A DNA stretch of 64,000 nucleotides from Actinacidiphila glaucinigra (GTDB taxonomy: Bacteria > Actinomycetota > Actinomycetes > Streptomycetales > Streptomycetaceae), in the NCBI RefSeq assembly GCF_900188405.1, contig NZ_FZOF01000029.1:1-64000 (forward strand), given 5' to 3'. A program made the position numbers and the translations under genes. This document shows, piece after piece, positions 34,217 through 42,718 of this stretch. A model generated the notes under the pieces. That model was not told the DNA's origin. It saw nothing but the letters and a program-made list of their open reading frames with translations, and did not search any database. Within the stretch, counting starts at the first letter, position 1. Each line of letters opens with the position of its first letter.

Positions 34217-36670
34217 ATGACCCGAAGCCCCGGCCTCCGCCTCGACGCACAGACCATCGACCGAGCCGCCGGGGTGCTGCTGGGCGCGGCCGTCGGCGAC
34301 GCGCTGGGCGTGCCGTACGAGTTCGCGGAGGCGCTGCGCGAGGACCAGCGGCCGGGCATGATCGGCGGCGGTCTGGGGCCGTACCGGCCCGGCGAGTACT
34401 CCGACGACACCCAGATGCAGGTCTGCGTCGCCCAGGTCGCCGCGACCGGGGCGGATCTGCGCGGCCCCGAGGCCCTGGACGCGATCGCAGCCGGTTTCCG
34501 GCGCTGGCTCGACGGTGGGGCCAGCGACGTCGGCGCTCAGACCCGTACGGTTCTGGGCGCCGCCGGACGGCTGCCCGGAAGCCCCGCGGAGGCACTGCGG
34601 GAGGCCGCGCGCCGGTACGCCGCGGGGCACCGGCTCACCGCGGGGAACGGCTCGTTGATGCGCACCGGGATCGTGGCGCTCGCGCACCTCGGCGACCCCG
34701 CCGCCATGGCCGAGGCCGCCACCGCTGTCAGCGCGCTCACCCATCCCGACCCCGAGTGCGCCGACGCCTGCGTCCTGTGGTGCTCCGGCATCCGCACCGC
34801 CGTGCTGAACGGGACCTTCGACGGGGTGCGTGCCGGGCTCGAACTCCTCCCGGCCGGACGGCGGGACCTGTGGGCGAAGCGCCTGGACGAGGCGGAGGCC
34901 GAGCCGCCGCGGCACTTCGCCGGGAACGGCTGGGTCGTACAGGCGCTGCAGGCTGCCTGGTCGGCGATCACCCGCACCGCCGTCCCCGTACTCGACCCCG
35001 CGCAGGGGCACTTCCCCGCCCTGCACCTGCGGCTCGCGCTGGAGGCGGCCGTGCGGGCCGGCCACGACACCGACACGGTCGCGGCGATCGCCGGCGCCCT
35101 GCTCGGCGCGCGCTGGGGTTGCTCCGGCGTCCCGCTGGACTGGCAGCGGGCCGTCCACGGCTGGCCGGGCCTGACCGCGCCGGACCTGGTACGGCTGGCG
35201 GTCCGCACCGCCCGGGAGGGGGCCGGCGACGAGAACGCCGCAGCCCCGGCACCGCACATTCCGTTGCCGTACGGCTCCCCCGGCGGCCCCGCGGCCCCGC
35301 ATCCGCACGACCCCGGTGTGCTGCTGGGCGTGCCGGGCACCGAGCCGGTGCCGGTCGGGGCCGTGGTGTCGCTGTGCCGTGCGGGGACGCCGCCGGACCT
35401 GCCCGGTGCCGACGTGGAGCGCATACAGGTGTGGCTGCCGGACGGTCCGGGAGGCGACGCCGACCTCCCCTACGCGCTGGACCAGGCTGCCCGGCAGGTG
35501 CTGCGGCTGCGCCGCGCGGGCCGGCGGGTCCTGCTCCACTCGGCCGACGGGCCGATCCGGGCGCACGCCGTCGCCGCCGTCTACAGCCATCTGATCGGCC
35601 GCGTGCCGGACGGGCCGCTCCCGGTGCCGGGCCGGCACGAACTGCGCGACGCGGTCCGGCTGCTGATCGCGGCACCCGCCCCTGACTCCCCGTACGACGC
35701 GGATGCCCCCGCGACGCCCGTACCGGCGGCGCGCGACGCCGCCCCGCAGGAGGACGTCGCCGACGACGGCGGCGCCGAGGAGCACCCGGAACTCGACAGG
35801 GAGCGCCCGCGGCTGCGGGAGGACGCCCTGCCCCGGGTGCGCGGACTGCTGCTCGGTCTGGCCCTCGGCGACACCCTGGGCACCGCCCGCGAAGCGCTGC
35901 CGGCCCGCGGCCCGCTGCCCGCGGGGACCGCCACCCGGTCGGCCTGTCTCACCGTCGAGGACATCATCCGCGCCGCCGCTGAACTCCCGCCGGCCGTGCG
36001 GAACACCCACGGACGGCGGACGGCCCTGCCTGCGGAGGAAGCCCCCGAGCCGGACGGCCTGCTCACCCGGGTCCCCGCACCGGCCGGGGCGCGCGGCGCT
36101 GAAGGGATCCTTCTCGCCGCCGCCCTCCCCGCCGCCGTCGCCGGAGCCGTCCACGGTCCGGCGCGGGCGGCCGTCCGGGCACGGGAGATCGCCGCCCACT
36201 CGGCGGCGGCACACGCGGCCGTGCTCCTCCACCACTGTCTGGCCGGCGCCGAGGACATCCAGGAGCCCCTGTTCGCCGAGCAGTCGCAGGTGCGCATCGC
36301 GCTGCGAGCCGGTCTGGACGCCCTCGGCGACAGCGGCGGGACCGGCCACCTGCACACCGCGTTCCGGCAGGCCGCCGACGACCCGGCCGACCCGCGACGG
36401 CTCGCCGCGCTCACCCCGGACGCGACCGCGCCCTCGGCACTGCGCGGCGCCCTCTACTGCGCCGTCTCCTTCCCCCACCGGCACCAGGTCGGTGAGGCAC
36501 TGCGCCTCGCCGCCGCGGCGCCTGACGGCTCGTCGGTCGCCGGTGTCACCGGCGCCCTCCTGGGTGCCGCGCACGGCGCGCGGGCCCTGCCCGCCGACCT
36601 GGCCGGCCGCCATGAACTCGCCCCGGTCCTGGACGCCCTCGCCCACGACCTCGTCGCCGCGTACAGCTGA
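34217..36670 (+). CDS. ADP-ribosylglycohydrolase (DraG) fused to a Cys-less phosphatase-like domain and a degenerate second DraG domain
   Basis: An 817-residue three-part protein. Residues about 14-310 are a DraG/ARH domain with all metal-binding motifs: YSDDTQM (62-65), TAGNGSLMR (141-149) and GHDTDTVAAIAGALLG (Asp284, Asp286). Residues about 365-465 resemble a dual-specificity phosphatase, with RVLLHSADGPIRAHAVAAVY; the CX5R loop has Ser442 where the nucleophilic Cys belongs. Residues about 538-817 look like a second DraG domain (GLLLGLALGDTLG, VAGVTGALLGAAHG) whose Asp-rich ligand motifs are mostly lost. The ATG at 34217 is preferred, but the ribosome site is weak. Only the first domain is expected to be catalytic, removing ADP-ribose from a protein or other target. 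Confidence 0.88.
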   Translation: MTRSPGLRLDAQTIDRAAGVLLGAAVGDALGVPYEFAEALREDQRPGMIGGGLGPYRPGEYSDDTQMQVCVAQVAATGADLRGPEALDAIAAGFRRWLDGGASDVGAQTRTVLGAAGRLPGSPAEALREAARRYAAGHRLTAGNGSLMRTGIVALAHLGDPAAMAEAATAVSALTHPDPECADACVLWCSGIRTAVLNGTFDGVRAGLELLPAGRRDLWAKRLDEAEAEPPRHFAGNGWVVQALQAAWSAITRTAVPVLDPAQGHFPALHLRLALEAAVRAGHDTDTVAAIAGALLGARWGCSGVPLDWQRAVHGWPGLTAPDLVRLAVRTAREGAGDENAAAPAPHIPLPYGSPGGPAAPHPHDPGVLLGVPGTEPVPVGAVVSLCRAGTPPDLPGADVERIQVWLPDGPGGDADLPYALDQAARQVLRLRRAGRRVLLHSADGPIRAHAVAAVYSHLIGRVPDGPLPVPGRHELRDAVRLLIAAPAPDSPYDADAPATPVPAARDAAPQEDVADDGGAEEHPELDRERPRLREDALPRVRGLLLGLALGDTLGTAREALPARGPLPAGTATRSACLTVEDIIRAAAELPPAVRNTHGRRTALPAEEAPEPDGLLTRVPAPAGARGAEGILLAAALPAAVAGAVHGPARAAVRAREIAAHSAAAHAAVLLHHCLAGAEDIQEPLFAEQSQVRIALRAGLDALGDSGGTGHLHTAFRQAADDPADPRRLAALTPDATAPSALRGALYCAVSFPHRHQVGEALRLAAAAPDGSSVAGVTGALLGAAHGARALPADLAGRHELAPVLDALAHDLVAAYS

Positions 36671-36678
36671 TCACGCCG

Positions 36679-36712
36679 GTGGGCCCCCACCGCGGATGCG
36701 GTGAGAGCCCAC
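36679..36712. terminator. Bidirectional hairpin terminator between convergent genes
   Basis: GTGGGC/GCCCAC and CACCGC/GCGGTG pair as two stacked 6-bp stems with 3-nt internal loops and a 4-nt apical loop. The hairpin sits between the stop codons of the DraG fusion gene and the cupredoxin gene. Confidence 0.6.
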
Positions 36713-36733
36713 GCGGCGGTCAGGAGCGCCGGC

Positions 36734-38953
36734 TCACAGCTCCTTGACGCGGATGTCGCGGTAGGAGATGACGTCGGTCGTGCTGTGGACCTGGAGGCCG
36801 ATGTAGCCGGTGGCGTAGCGCCGGCCGTCGGTGCCCGGGTCCCCGGCGCGCGGCGGGGTGAAGACCTGGCCCCCGACGTTGTCGAACTCGTTGATGACGA
36901 CGCCGTTGCGCAGGACCGTGAAGTGCTGGCCCTCGGCGCGGATCTCGTAGTCGTTCCAGGTGCCCTTGGGGGTCACGCCGGCGCCGCCGAGGCCCACGCG
37001 GTCGAAGCCGTAGACGGATCCGGTCTTGTACATGTCGCCGTCGGGGCGGTCGAGGATCTGGATCTCGTGCCCGTAGTTGATGGCGACCCACTCGGGCCGG
37101 GACTCCTCGGGGTGGTCGTGGACGTTCGGGAAGCGGATGAAGACGCCGCCGTTGGCGTTGCCCGTGCCCGGGGCGTCGTCGCGGAACTGCAGCTTGAGCG
37201 AGAAGTCGCCGTACCTGCGCTCCGGGAACCACAGCATGCCCATGCCGGGGACGGTCGTGCTGCTGGTGATGGCGCCGTCGCCGGAGAGGGTGAAGCGGCC
37301 GCCGCCGACCTGCTCCCACTTGGCGAGGGAGGCCTCGGTGCCGTCGAACAGGTCGCGGTAGCCCTGTGTCTGGCCGGGCTTGCCGATCTTCGACTGCTTG
37401 GCGGCCTTGGTGATCTTGTTGAACTCGCGCTGGTCGATGACGTTGTCGGCGAGCAGCCGGTCGAGCACGCCGTCGACGTGCTTGAGGAACAGGGCGTGCG
37501 AGGACCAGTCCTTCTCGTCCTCGATCAGTTCGTTGATGGTGCAGCGGCTGCGGGTGAGGCGGTTCGGCACACCCGAGTCCACGGTGCCGACGATGACGGT
37601 CAGCCGCTCGTCGTACTCGGGGCAGTTGGGCGCCGGGACGCCGCCGCCCTGGGCGACGGTGAAGGTCACCTCGCGGGCCGGGGAGGTGTTGCCCGCCTTG
37701 TCCGTGGCACGGTAGGCGAGCGTGTGCGAGCCGATCCGGTCGACGATGACGGGGGCGGAGTACGCGAGGTACGGGCCGCCGTCGAGGGAGTACTCGACGC
37801 GGTCCACCCCGGAGCCCTCGTCGGTCGCGGTGACGGTCACCTTGGCGCTGGTGACGTACGCGCCGTTGGAGTTCTTGGTGCCCGTCACCGTCGCCGAGGT
37901 CTCCGGCGCGGTGGTGTCCTGGGTGGGCGGTGCCACCACGGTGAAGGCGACGGACTTCCCGGCCGCCGCGTTGCCCGCCTTGTCGGTGGCGCGGTAGCGG
38001 ACGGTGTGGGAGCCGACCTGGTGCACCATCACCGGCGCGGTGTACGGCTGCCAGGCGCCGTCGGCCCCGATGGCGTACTCGATGGTGTTGACGCCCGACC
38101 CGGTGTCCGACGCGGTGACGGTGACCGTGGCCATCGTCAGGTAGTTGCCGTCGGCGTCCTTCTCCCCGCTGACGGTCGCGGAGGTCTCCGGCGCGGTGGT
38201 GTCGTCGGTCGGCGGCGCGACCACGTCGAAGGCGACGGACTTCTCGGCCGCGACGTTGCCGGCCTGGTCGGTGGCGCGGTAGCGGACGGTGTGGGAGCCG
38301 ACCTGGTCGACGACCACGGGCGTGGTGTACGGCTGCCACGGGCCGTCCTCGCCGACCGCGTACTCGACCGTCTTCACACCGGATCCCTCGTCGGTCGCGG
38401 TGACGGTGACCGTGGCGGAGCCGACGTAGGCGCCGTCGGCGTTCTTCTGGCCCGTGACGTCGGCCGCGGTGGTGGGTGCGGCGGTGTCCTCGCCGCCGCC
38501 GTCCTCGGTCACGGTGAGGATGCCCTGCATCTGGCCGTGGCCGGGGATGGTGCAGAAGAAGCGGTAGCGGCCGGGGGTCAGGGTCACGTCGACGGTGTGC
38601 CTGCCGCCGGAGTCGTCGCCCGGGTTGGCCAGGATGTTGAGCGGGACGTCGTGGTTGTACTCGGGGTCCGACATGTCGAAGGTGAGCGTGTGCGGCATGC
38701 CGATGTCGTTGCCGGTAGCGGCGCTGTTCTCGAAGACGAGCGTCGCCGGGCCGGCCACCGCCGTGGTCGGGAAGCTCGCGTACTGGTCGGTGCGGGAACT
38801 GGCCGTCCAGGTGAGCACCTGGGCGGCGGCCGTGGTCCCGCCGGCCGCCGCACGGTCGTCGGTGCGTCCGTACGCGACGGTCGAGGTGAGCCCCAGCACC
38901 ATCAGCAGTGCGCCCAGCAGGGCCGCCAGCGGGAGTAGAGGTCGGTGTCTCAC
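36734..38953 (-). CDS. Secreted cupredoxin / Ig-like repeat / DUF1080 protein
   Basis: A 739-residue exported protein. After a signal peptide (about 1-29) comes a plastocyanin-like domain with a full type-1 copper set: His88 in MPHTLTF, then Cys134, His139 and Met142 in FFCTIPGHGQM. Three near-identical repeats of about 95 residues follow (about 160-445), each with TDEGSGV/TDTGSGV and VGSHTVRYRATDKAGN, like the OmpL47-type beta modules. The C-terminal 190 residues are a DUF1080/3-keto-disaccharide hydrolase-like lectin fold (YRDLFDGTEASLAKWEQV to STTDVISYRDIRVKEL). The GTG at 38953 overlaps the previous stop as GTGA with AAGGAAGG upstream, so it is coupled to the ThuA-dehydrogenase gene. Confidence 0.9.
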   Translation of the reverse strand: MRHRPLLPLAALLGALLMVLGLTSTVAYGRTDDRAAAGGTTAAAQVLTWTASSRTDQYASFPTTAVAGPATLVFENSAATGNDIGMPHTLTFDMSDPEYNHDVPLNILANPGDDSGGRHTVDVTLTPGRYRFFCTIPGHGQMQGILTVTEDGGGEDTAAPTTAADVTGQKNADGAYVGSATVTVTATDEGSGVKTVEYAVGEDGPWQPYTTPVVVDQVGSHTVRYRATDQAGNVAAEKSVAFDVVAPPTDDTTAPETSATVSGEKDADGNYLTMATVTVTASDTGSGVNTIEYAIGADGAWQPYTAPVMVHQVGSHTVRYRATDKAGNAAAGKSVAFTVVAPPTQDTTAPETSATVTGTKNSNGAYVTSAKVTVTATDEGSGVDRVEYSLDGGPYLAYSAPVIVDRIGSHTLAYRATDKAGNTSPAREVTFTVAQGGGVPAPNCPEYDERLTVIVGTVDSGVPNRLTRSRCTINELIEDEKDWSSHALFLKHVDGVLDRLLADNVIDQREFNKITKAAKQSKIGKPGQTQGYRDLFDGTEASLAKWEQVGGGRFTLSGDGAITSSTTVPGMGMLWFPERRYGDFSLKLQFRDDAPGTGNANGGVFIRFPNVHDHPEESRPEWVAINYGHEIQILDRPDGDMYKTGSVYGFDRVGLGGAGVTPKGTWNDYEIRAEGQHFTVLRNGVVINEFDNVGGQVFTPPRAGDPGTDGRRYATGYIGLQVHSTTDVISYRDIRVKEL

Positions 38954-41430
38954 TGTGCCGCCTTCCTTGCCAGATCCGCAGCGGCGGGAGTCGCCTCGCC
39001 GCCCTTGTACGTCACGCGCCACAGCGCGGACTGGGAGTCGGAGGTGAAGAAGCCGCGCCCGTAGTCGAGGACGTAGAGCGAGCCGTCCGGCGCGAACTTC
39101 CAGTCCATGAGGTTGCGGATGCCGCCCTGGCCGACCGGGATGATCTTCTTCAGCGACTCGGCGGTGACGGGCAGTCCGCCCTTGCCGACGGTCTTGGGGT
39201 CGGTGAGCACCGCGTGGCGCGGGTTGTCGGCGTCGTAGAAGTCACCGACGAACCACTTGCCGTCCCAGTACCGCGGCCACGCTCCGTCGCCCGCGGTCGT
39301 GGCGTCGTAGCGGTAGACCGGGCCGTCCATGGTGGCCTGGCCGCCGCCCTTGAGCCACGGCAGGAGGTAGGTGGCCTCCTCGTTCTTGTAGCTGGGGATC
39401 CCGTTGGCGTCCCGCGGGAAGTCGGGCGCGCCGCCCTGCGGGGAGTACCAGATGGTGTTGCCGGTGACGGGCGGGAGGTTGACCAGGCCGTCGTTGTTCG
39501 GCGACTCGTTCTTCGGGGCGTCGCAGTTGTACCAGCCCAGCGGCTTGTCCGGGTCCGGCAGGTTGCGGTCCCGGTAGGGCTGCTTGTTGCCCATGCAGAA
39601 CGGCCAGCCGTGGTTGCCGGCCTTGGTGATCGCGGCGAACGTGTCGTACTTCGCCGGTCCCCAGGTCGTGCTCGGCGAGCCCGCGTCGGGGCCGACCCAG
39701 CCCGCGTAGAGGATGTCGGTCTTCTTGTCGACGGAGATCCGTGCGGGGTTGCGCACGCCCATGACGTAGATCTCGCCGCGGGTCTTGTCGCCGCCCTCGT
39801 CCTGTTCCTCGCCCGTGAAGAGGTTGCCCGGGGGCAGGGTGTAGGTGCCGTCCGGCTCCGGGTGGATGCGCAGGATCTTGCCGTTGAGGTTGTTGGTGTT
39901 GCCGGCCGTGCGGCGGGCGTCCGCGAAGGACAGGCCCTTGAAGTTGGGCTCCGGGTTGTTGCCCGAGTAACCGCCGCTGAAGCCGGAGGAGTTGTTGTCG
40001 CCGGTCGCGATGTAGAGGTTGCCCTTGGAGTCCCAGGCCATCCCGCCGCCGGCGTGGCAGCAACTGTGCACCTGGACGGGCCACTTGAGCAGGACCTTCT
40101 CGGAGGCCAGGTCCAGCTTGTCGGTGGCGGGGTCCAGCGTGAAGCGGGAGACGCGCCGCTCCGCGACGTGCTTGTCACGGTCGAGGCCGGAGTGCGGGGT
40201 GTAGTGGAGGTACACCCAGCCGTTGGTCTCGAAGGCGGGGTCCAGCTCGATGCCGAGCAGGCCCTCCTCGACCTTGGTGAGTTCGTCGCCGCCGCCCTTG
40301 TTGCCGAAGACGGTCAGGGCGCCCGCGAGGGTCACCTTCTTCGTCGCCGGGTCGTAGACGTGGATCTGGCCGAGTCCCTTGCCCATGTCGGGGCTGTTCC
40401 AGTCGGTCACGACCGGGGCGCCGTTGGCACCGCCGCCGCGGCCGATGTACAGCACCCGTCCGTCCGGCGCCACGACCATGCCGTGCGGTTCGCCGATCTG
40501 GTCCTGCTGGCCGGCCTGGTTGGGCTGGGTGACCTTCACCGCGCTGTAGTTGGCGTCGATGGTCGCCTTGCAGTCGGCGCGCGAGAGCCGGGACGTCCAC
40601 TGCAGGGCGCCCCGCAGGTGGTCGCGGAAGTCGGTCTCGGCGAAGGACTCCGCCGTACCGCCCATTCCCGTGTAGAAGGACCGGCCACCGTCGTAGTCGC
40701 GGCACCAGGAGACGGGGTGGTCGACGCCGTTGGCGCCGGTTCCCGGCTTGTAGCTGCTCTCCCGGACCTTGGCGACGGTGTGCACCTTGCCGGTCGGGTT
40801 GCTCGCCCAGTTGATCCACTTGTCGGGCCGCTTCCATTCAAGCGGCAGGTCCTTCGTGGCCGGATTGATCCGGTCGGGGATCTCGACGACGGCGCGCTGG
40901 ACGGCGGCCGGGCTGGTGGCTGCCGGCCGGGCGCCGATCAGACCGGCGAACCAGTCGGAGTACGGTTCGGTGCGCGCGGCGTCGTGGATGCCGAGGAAGC
41001 CGCCGCCGGCTTCCATGTAGGCCTCCAGGCCGGCCTCCTGCTCGGGGTCGAGCACGTCGCCGCCCCCCGTCAGGAAGACGACCGCGTTGAAGGTGCCCAG
41101 GCGCTTGGCGTTGGTGAAGACCGAGGCGTCGTCCGTGGCGACGGTCTTGAAGCGCTGGGCGTCCGGCCCGGACAGGCCGATCGCCTCGATCGCCTCGATG
41201 CCCGCGTCGACGGTCGGGGACTCCTCGGTGGCCGAGGCGTGGAACACCAGGACCTTGACGTTCTTGCCGCCTGGTGGCGACGGCAGGGATAACGTTGTCG
41301 GCACCGGCTCCGGATACGGTCTGGCGGTGGCGGCGGTGCCGCCCAGCAGCGATGCCGCCAGCGTCCCCGCCACCAGGGCCGCGGCCGTGCCTCGCCGGGA
41401 TCTCGACCGGTGATGTGGTGCGTTCTGCAT
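38950..41430 (-). CDS. Secreted ThuA domain / PQQ-type sugar dehydrogenase fusion
   Basis: An 826-residue exported protein with a signal peptide ending near residue 37. Residues about 55-290 are a ThuA/trehalose-utilisation domain (VLVFHASATEESPTVDAGI, FLGIHDAARTEPYSDWFAGLIG). Residues about 315-815 are a six-bladed propeller of the glucose/sorbosone dehydrogenase type (GEPHGMVVAPDGRVLYIGR, GLLGIELDPAFETNGWVYL, VHSCCHAGGGMAWDSKGNLY, RIHPEPDGTY). Family members oxidise sugars using PQQ or similar cofactors, though many actinobacterial ones are untested. It starts opposite the laccase gene across a 22-bp palindrome and is coupled to the cupredoxin gene downstream. Confidence 0.92.
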   Translation of the reverse strand: MQNAPHHRSRSRRGTAAALVAGTLAASLLGGTAATARPYPEPVPTTLSLPSPPGGKNVKVLVFHASATEESPTVDAGIEAIEAIGLSGPDAQRFKTVATDDASVFTNAKRLGTFNAVVFLTGGGDVLDPEQEAGLEAYMEAGGGFLGIHDAARTEPYSDWFAGLIGARPAATSPAAVQRAVVEIPDRINPATKDLPLEWKRPDKWINWASNPTGKVHTVAKVRESSYKPGTGANGVDHPVSWCRDYDGGRSFYTGMGGTAESFAETDFRDHLRGALQWTSRLSRADCKATIDANYSAVKVTQPNQAGQQDQIGEPHGMVVAPDGRVLYIGRGGGANGAPVVTDWNSPDMGKGLGQIHVYDPATKKVTLAGALTVFGNKGGGDELTKVEEGLLGIELDPAFETNGWVYLHYTPHSGLDRDKHVAERRVSRFTLDPATDKLDLASEKVLLKWPVQVHSCCHAGGGMAWDSKGNLYIATGDNNSSGFSGGYSGNNPEPNFKGLSFADARRTAGNTNNLNGKILRIHPEPDGTYTLPPGNLFTGEEQDEGGDKTRGEIYVMGVRNPARISVDKKTDILYAGWVGPDAGSPSTTWGPAKYDTFAAITKAGNHGWPFCMGNKQPYRDRNLPDPDKPLGWYNCDAPKNESPNNDGLVNLPPVTGNTIWYSPQGGAPDFPRDANGIPSYKNEEATYLLPWLKGGGQATMDGPVYRYDATTAGDGAWPRYWDGKWFVGDFYDADNPRHAVLTDPKTVGKGGLPVTAESLKKIIPVGQGGIRNLMDWKFAPDGSLYVLDYGRGFFTSDSQSALWRVTYKGGEATPAAADLARKAAQ

Positions 41431-41489
41431 GCTTCACCCACCCTCCGTGGTCACAGCAACAGCGCCTGAAGCTAGACGGCTTTTGACGG

Positions 41490-41511
41490 TCCGCCAATAG
41501 CTATAGGCGGA
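41490..41511. promoter_or_regulatory. Near-perfect 22-bp palindrome between divergent laccase and dehydrogenase genes
   Basis: The sequence TCCGCCA-ATAGCTAT-AGGCGGA is symmetric at 20 of 22 positions, with a central ATAGCTAT. It lies 59 bp from the dehydrogenase start and 114 bp from the laccase start, in the most A/T-rich part of the spacer. It has the size and symmetry of a dimeric repressor site (for instance LacI type), and could control both transcripts. Confidence 0.7.
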
Positions 41512-41625
41512 ATCTCACCAACTTTGTCCTGGGTGTGGAGAAACAGAGATCACTGGTCTACCGTGTGGCCGTCCCCGGGGACCCTCGCGCCCCGACCGTC
41601 TCCTCACGGCACTGGAGAGACCGGT

Positions 41626-42681
41626 ATGGCTTTGGACAGAAGGAGTTTCAACCGGCGGCTGCTGGCCGGTGGCGTGGTCGCCGCCACCGGGACGGCCTCG
41701 CTGGCGGTGGCCTCCGTCCCCACGGCTTCCTCCGCGGAGCCCTCACCGCCCACCGCACCGGCCGGCGGCCAGGTGCGCCACCTCAAGCTCTACGCCGAGA
41801 AGCTGCCGAACGGGCAGATGGGCTACGGCCTGGAGAAGGGCAAGGCCACCGTTCCGGGCCCGCTGATCGAACTGGTCGAGGGCGACACCCTGCACATCGA
41901 GTTCGAGAACGCCTCGGACGTGGACGCCAGCCTCCATGTGCACGGCATGGACTACGACATCGCCAGCGACGGCACCCGGATGACCCGCAGTCACGTCGAG
42001 CCGGGCGGCACGCGGACGTACACCTGGCGGACCCACGCGCCGGGTCGCCGCAAGGACGGCACGTGGCGGCCGGGCAGCGCGGGCTACTGGCACTACCACG
42101 ACCACGTCGTGGGCACCGACCACGGAACGGTCGGGATCCGCAAGGGTCTCTACGGGCCGGTCGTCGTGCGCAGGAAGGGCGACATCCTGCCGGACAAGCA
42201 GTTCACGATCGTCTTCAACGACATGACCATCAACAACAGGACGGGCGCGGACACCCCCAACTTCGAGGCGACGGTGGGCGATCGTGTCGAGATCATCATG
42301 ATCACGCACGGCGAGTACTACCACACGTTCCACATGCACGGTCATCGCTGGGCAGACAACAGGACGGGCCTGCTGACCGGCCCCGACGACCCCAGCCGGG
42401 TGATCGACAACAAGATCACCGGGCCCGCGGACTCCTTCGGCTTCCAGATCATCGCGGGCGAACACGTCGGCGCCGGCGCGTGGATGTACCACTGCCACGT
42501 CCAGAGCCACTCCGACATGGGGATGGCCGGTCTGTTCCTGGTCGCGAAGCCCGACGGCACCATCCCCGGCTACGAACCACACCACCCGGACCACCCCGCG
42601 GGGGCGGCGAAGTCCGGGAAGAGTGGCGCGAAGACGTCCTCCGAAGGCGAAGGGGAGCACGCTCACCACGACATGGGGTGA
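41626..42681 (+). CDS. Two-domain multicopper oxidase (small laccase, SLAC type)
   Basis: A 351-residue extracellular laccase that oxidises phenols and other reductants with O2. It is very close to the small laccase of Streptomyces coelicolor as I remember it. A Tat signal (DRRSFNRRLL) starts the protein. Copper ligands are all present: HVH (104, 106), HYH (156, 158), HTFHMH (233, 236, 238) and HCHVQSHSDM (289-298, with type-1 Cys290). Two-domain laccases form homotrimers with trinuclear sites between subunits. The ATG at 41626 has GGAGAG upstream. The His/Gly-rich tail may bind copper. It is divergent from the dehydrogenase/cupredoxin operon. Confidence 0.96.
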   Translation: MALDRRSFNRRLLAGGVVAATGTASLAVASVPTASSAEPSPPTAPAGGQVRHLKLYAEKLPNGQMGYGLEKGKATVPGPLIELVEGDTLHIEFENASDVDASLHVHGMDYDIASDGTRMTRSHVEPGGTRTYTWRTHAPGRRKDGTWRPGSAGYWHYHDHVVGTDHGTVGIRKGLYGPVVVRRKGDILPDKQFTIVFNDMTINNRTGADTPNFEATVGDRVEIIMITHGEYYHTFHMHGHRWADNRTGLLTGPDDPSRVIDNKITGPADSFGFQIIAGEHVGAGAWMYHCHVQSHSDMGMAGLFLVAKPDGTIPGYEPHHPDHPAGAAKSGKSGAKTSSEGEGEHAHHDMG

Positions 42682-42698
42682 CGCGCGTGCCACGGCGG

Positions 42699-42718
42699 TG
42701 AGGCCCCTCCGGGCCTCA
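42699..42718. terminator. Compact hairpin after the laccase gene
   Basis: TGAGGCCC and GGGCCTCA pair perfectly around CTCC, 18 nt past the laccase stop. The right arm includes the stop codon of the converging HEAT-repeat remnant. Confidence 0.55.

Noticed and set aside
34091..36646. An 851-codon minus-strand open frame opposite the DraG fusion
   Set aside because: Repetitive Gly/Arg/Val composition without motifs; the plus strand carries conserved ADP-ribosylglycohydrolase motifs.
34217..36670. DraG fusion as the antitoxin of a DarT-type toxin pair
   Set aside because: DarG-type antitoxins use a macrodomain, and no ADP-ribosyltransferase gene is adjacent; the neighbours are an MFS exporter and secreted enzymes.
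36701..41292. Long plus-strand frames opposite the cupredoxin and dehydrogenase genes
   Set aside because: Antisense shadows of two well-defined secreted proteins; they also lack ribosome sites.
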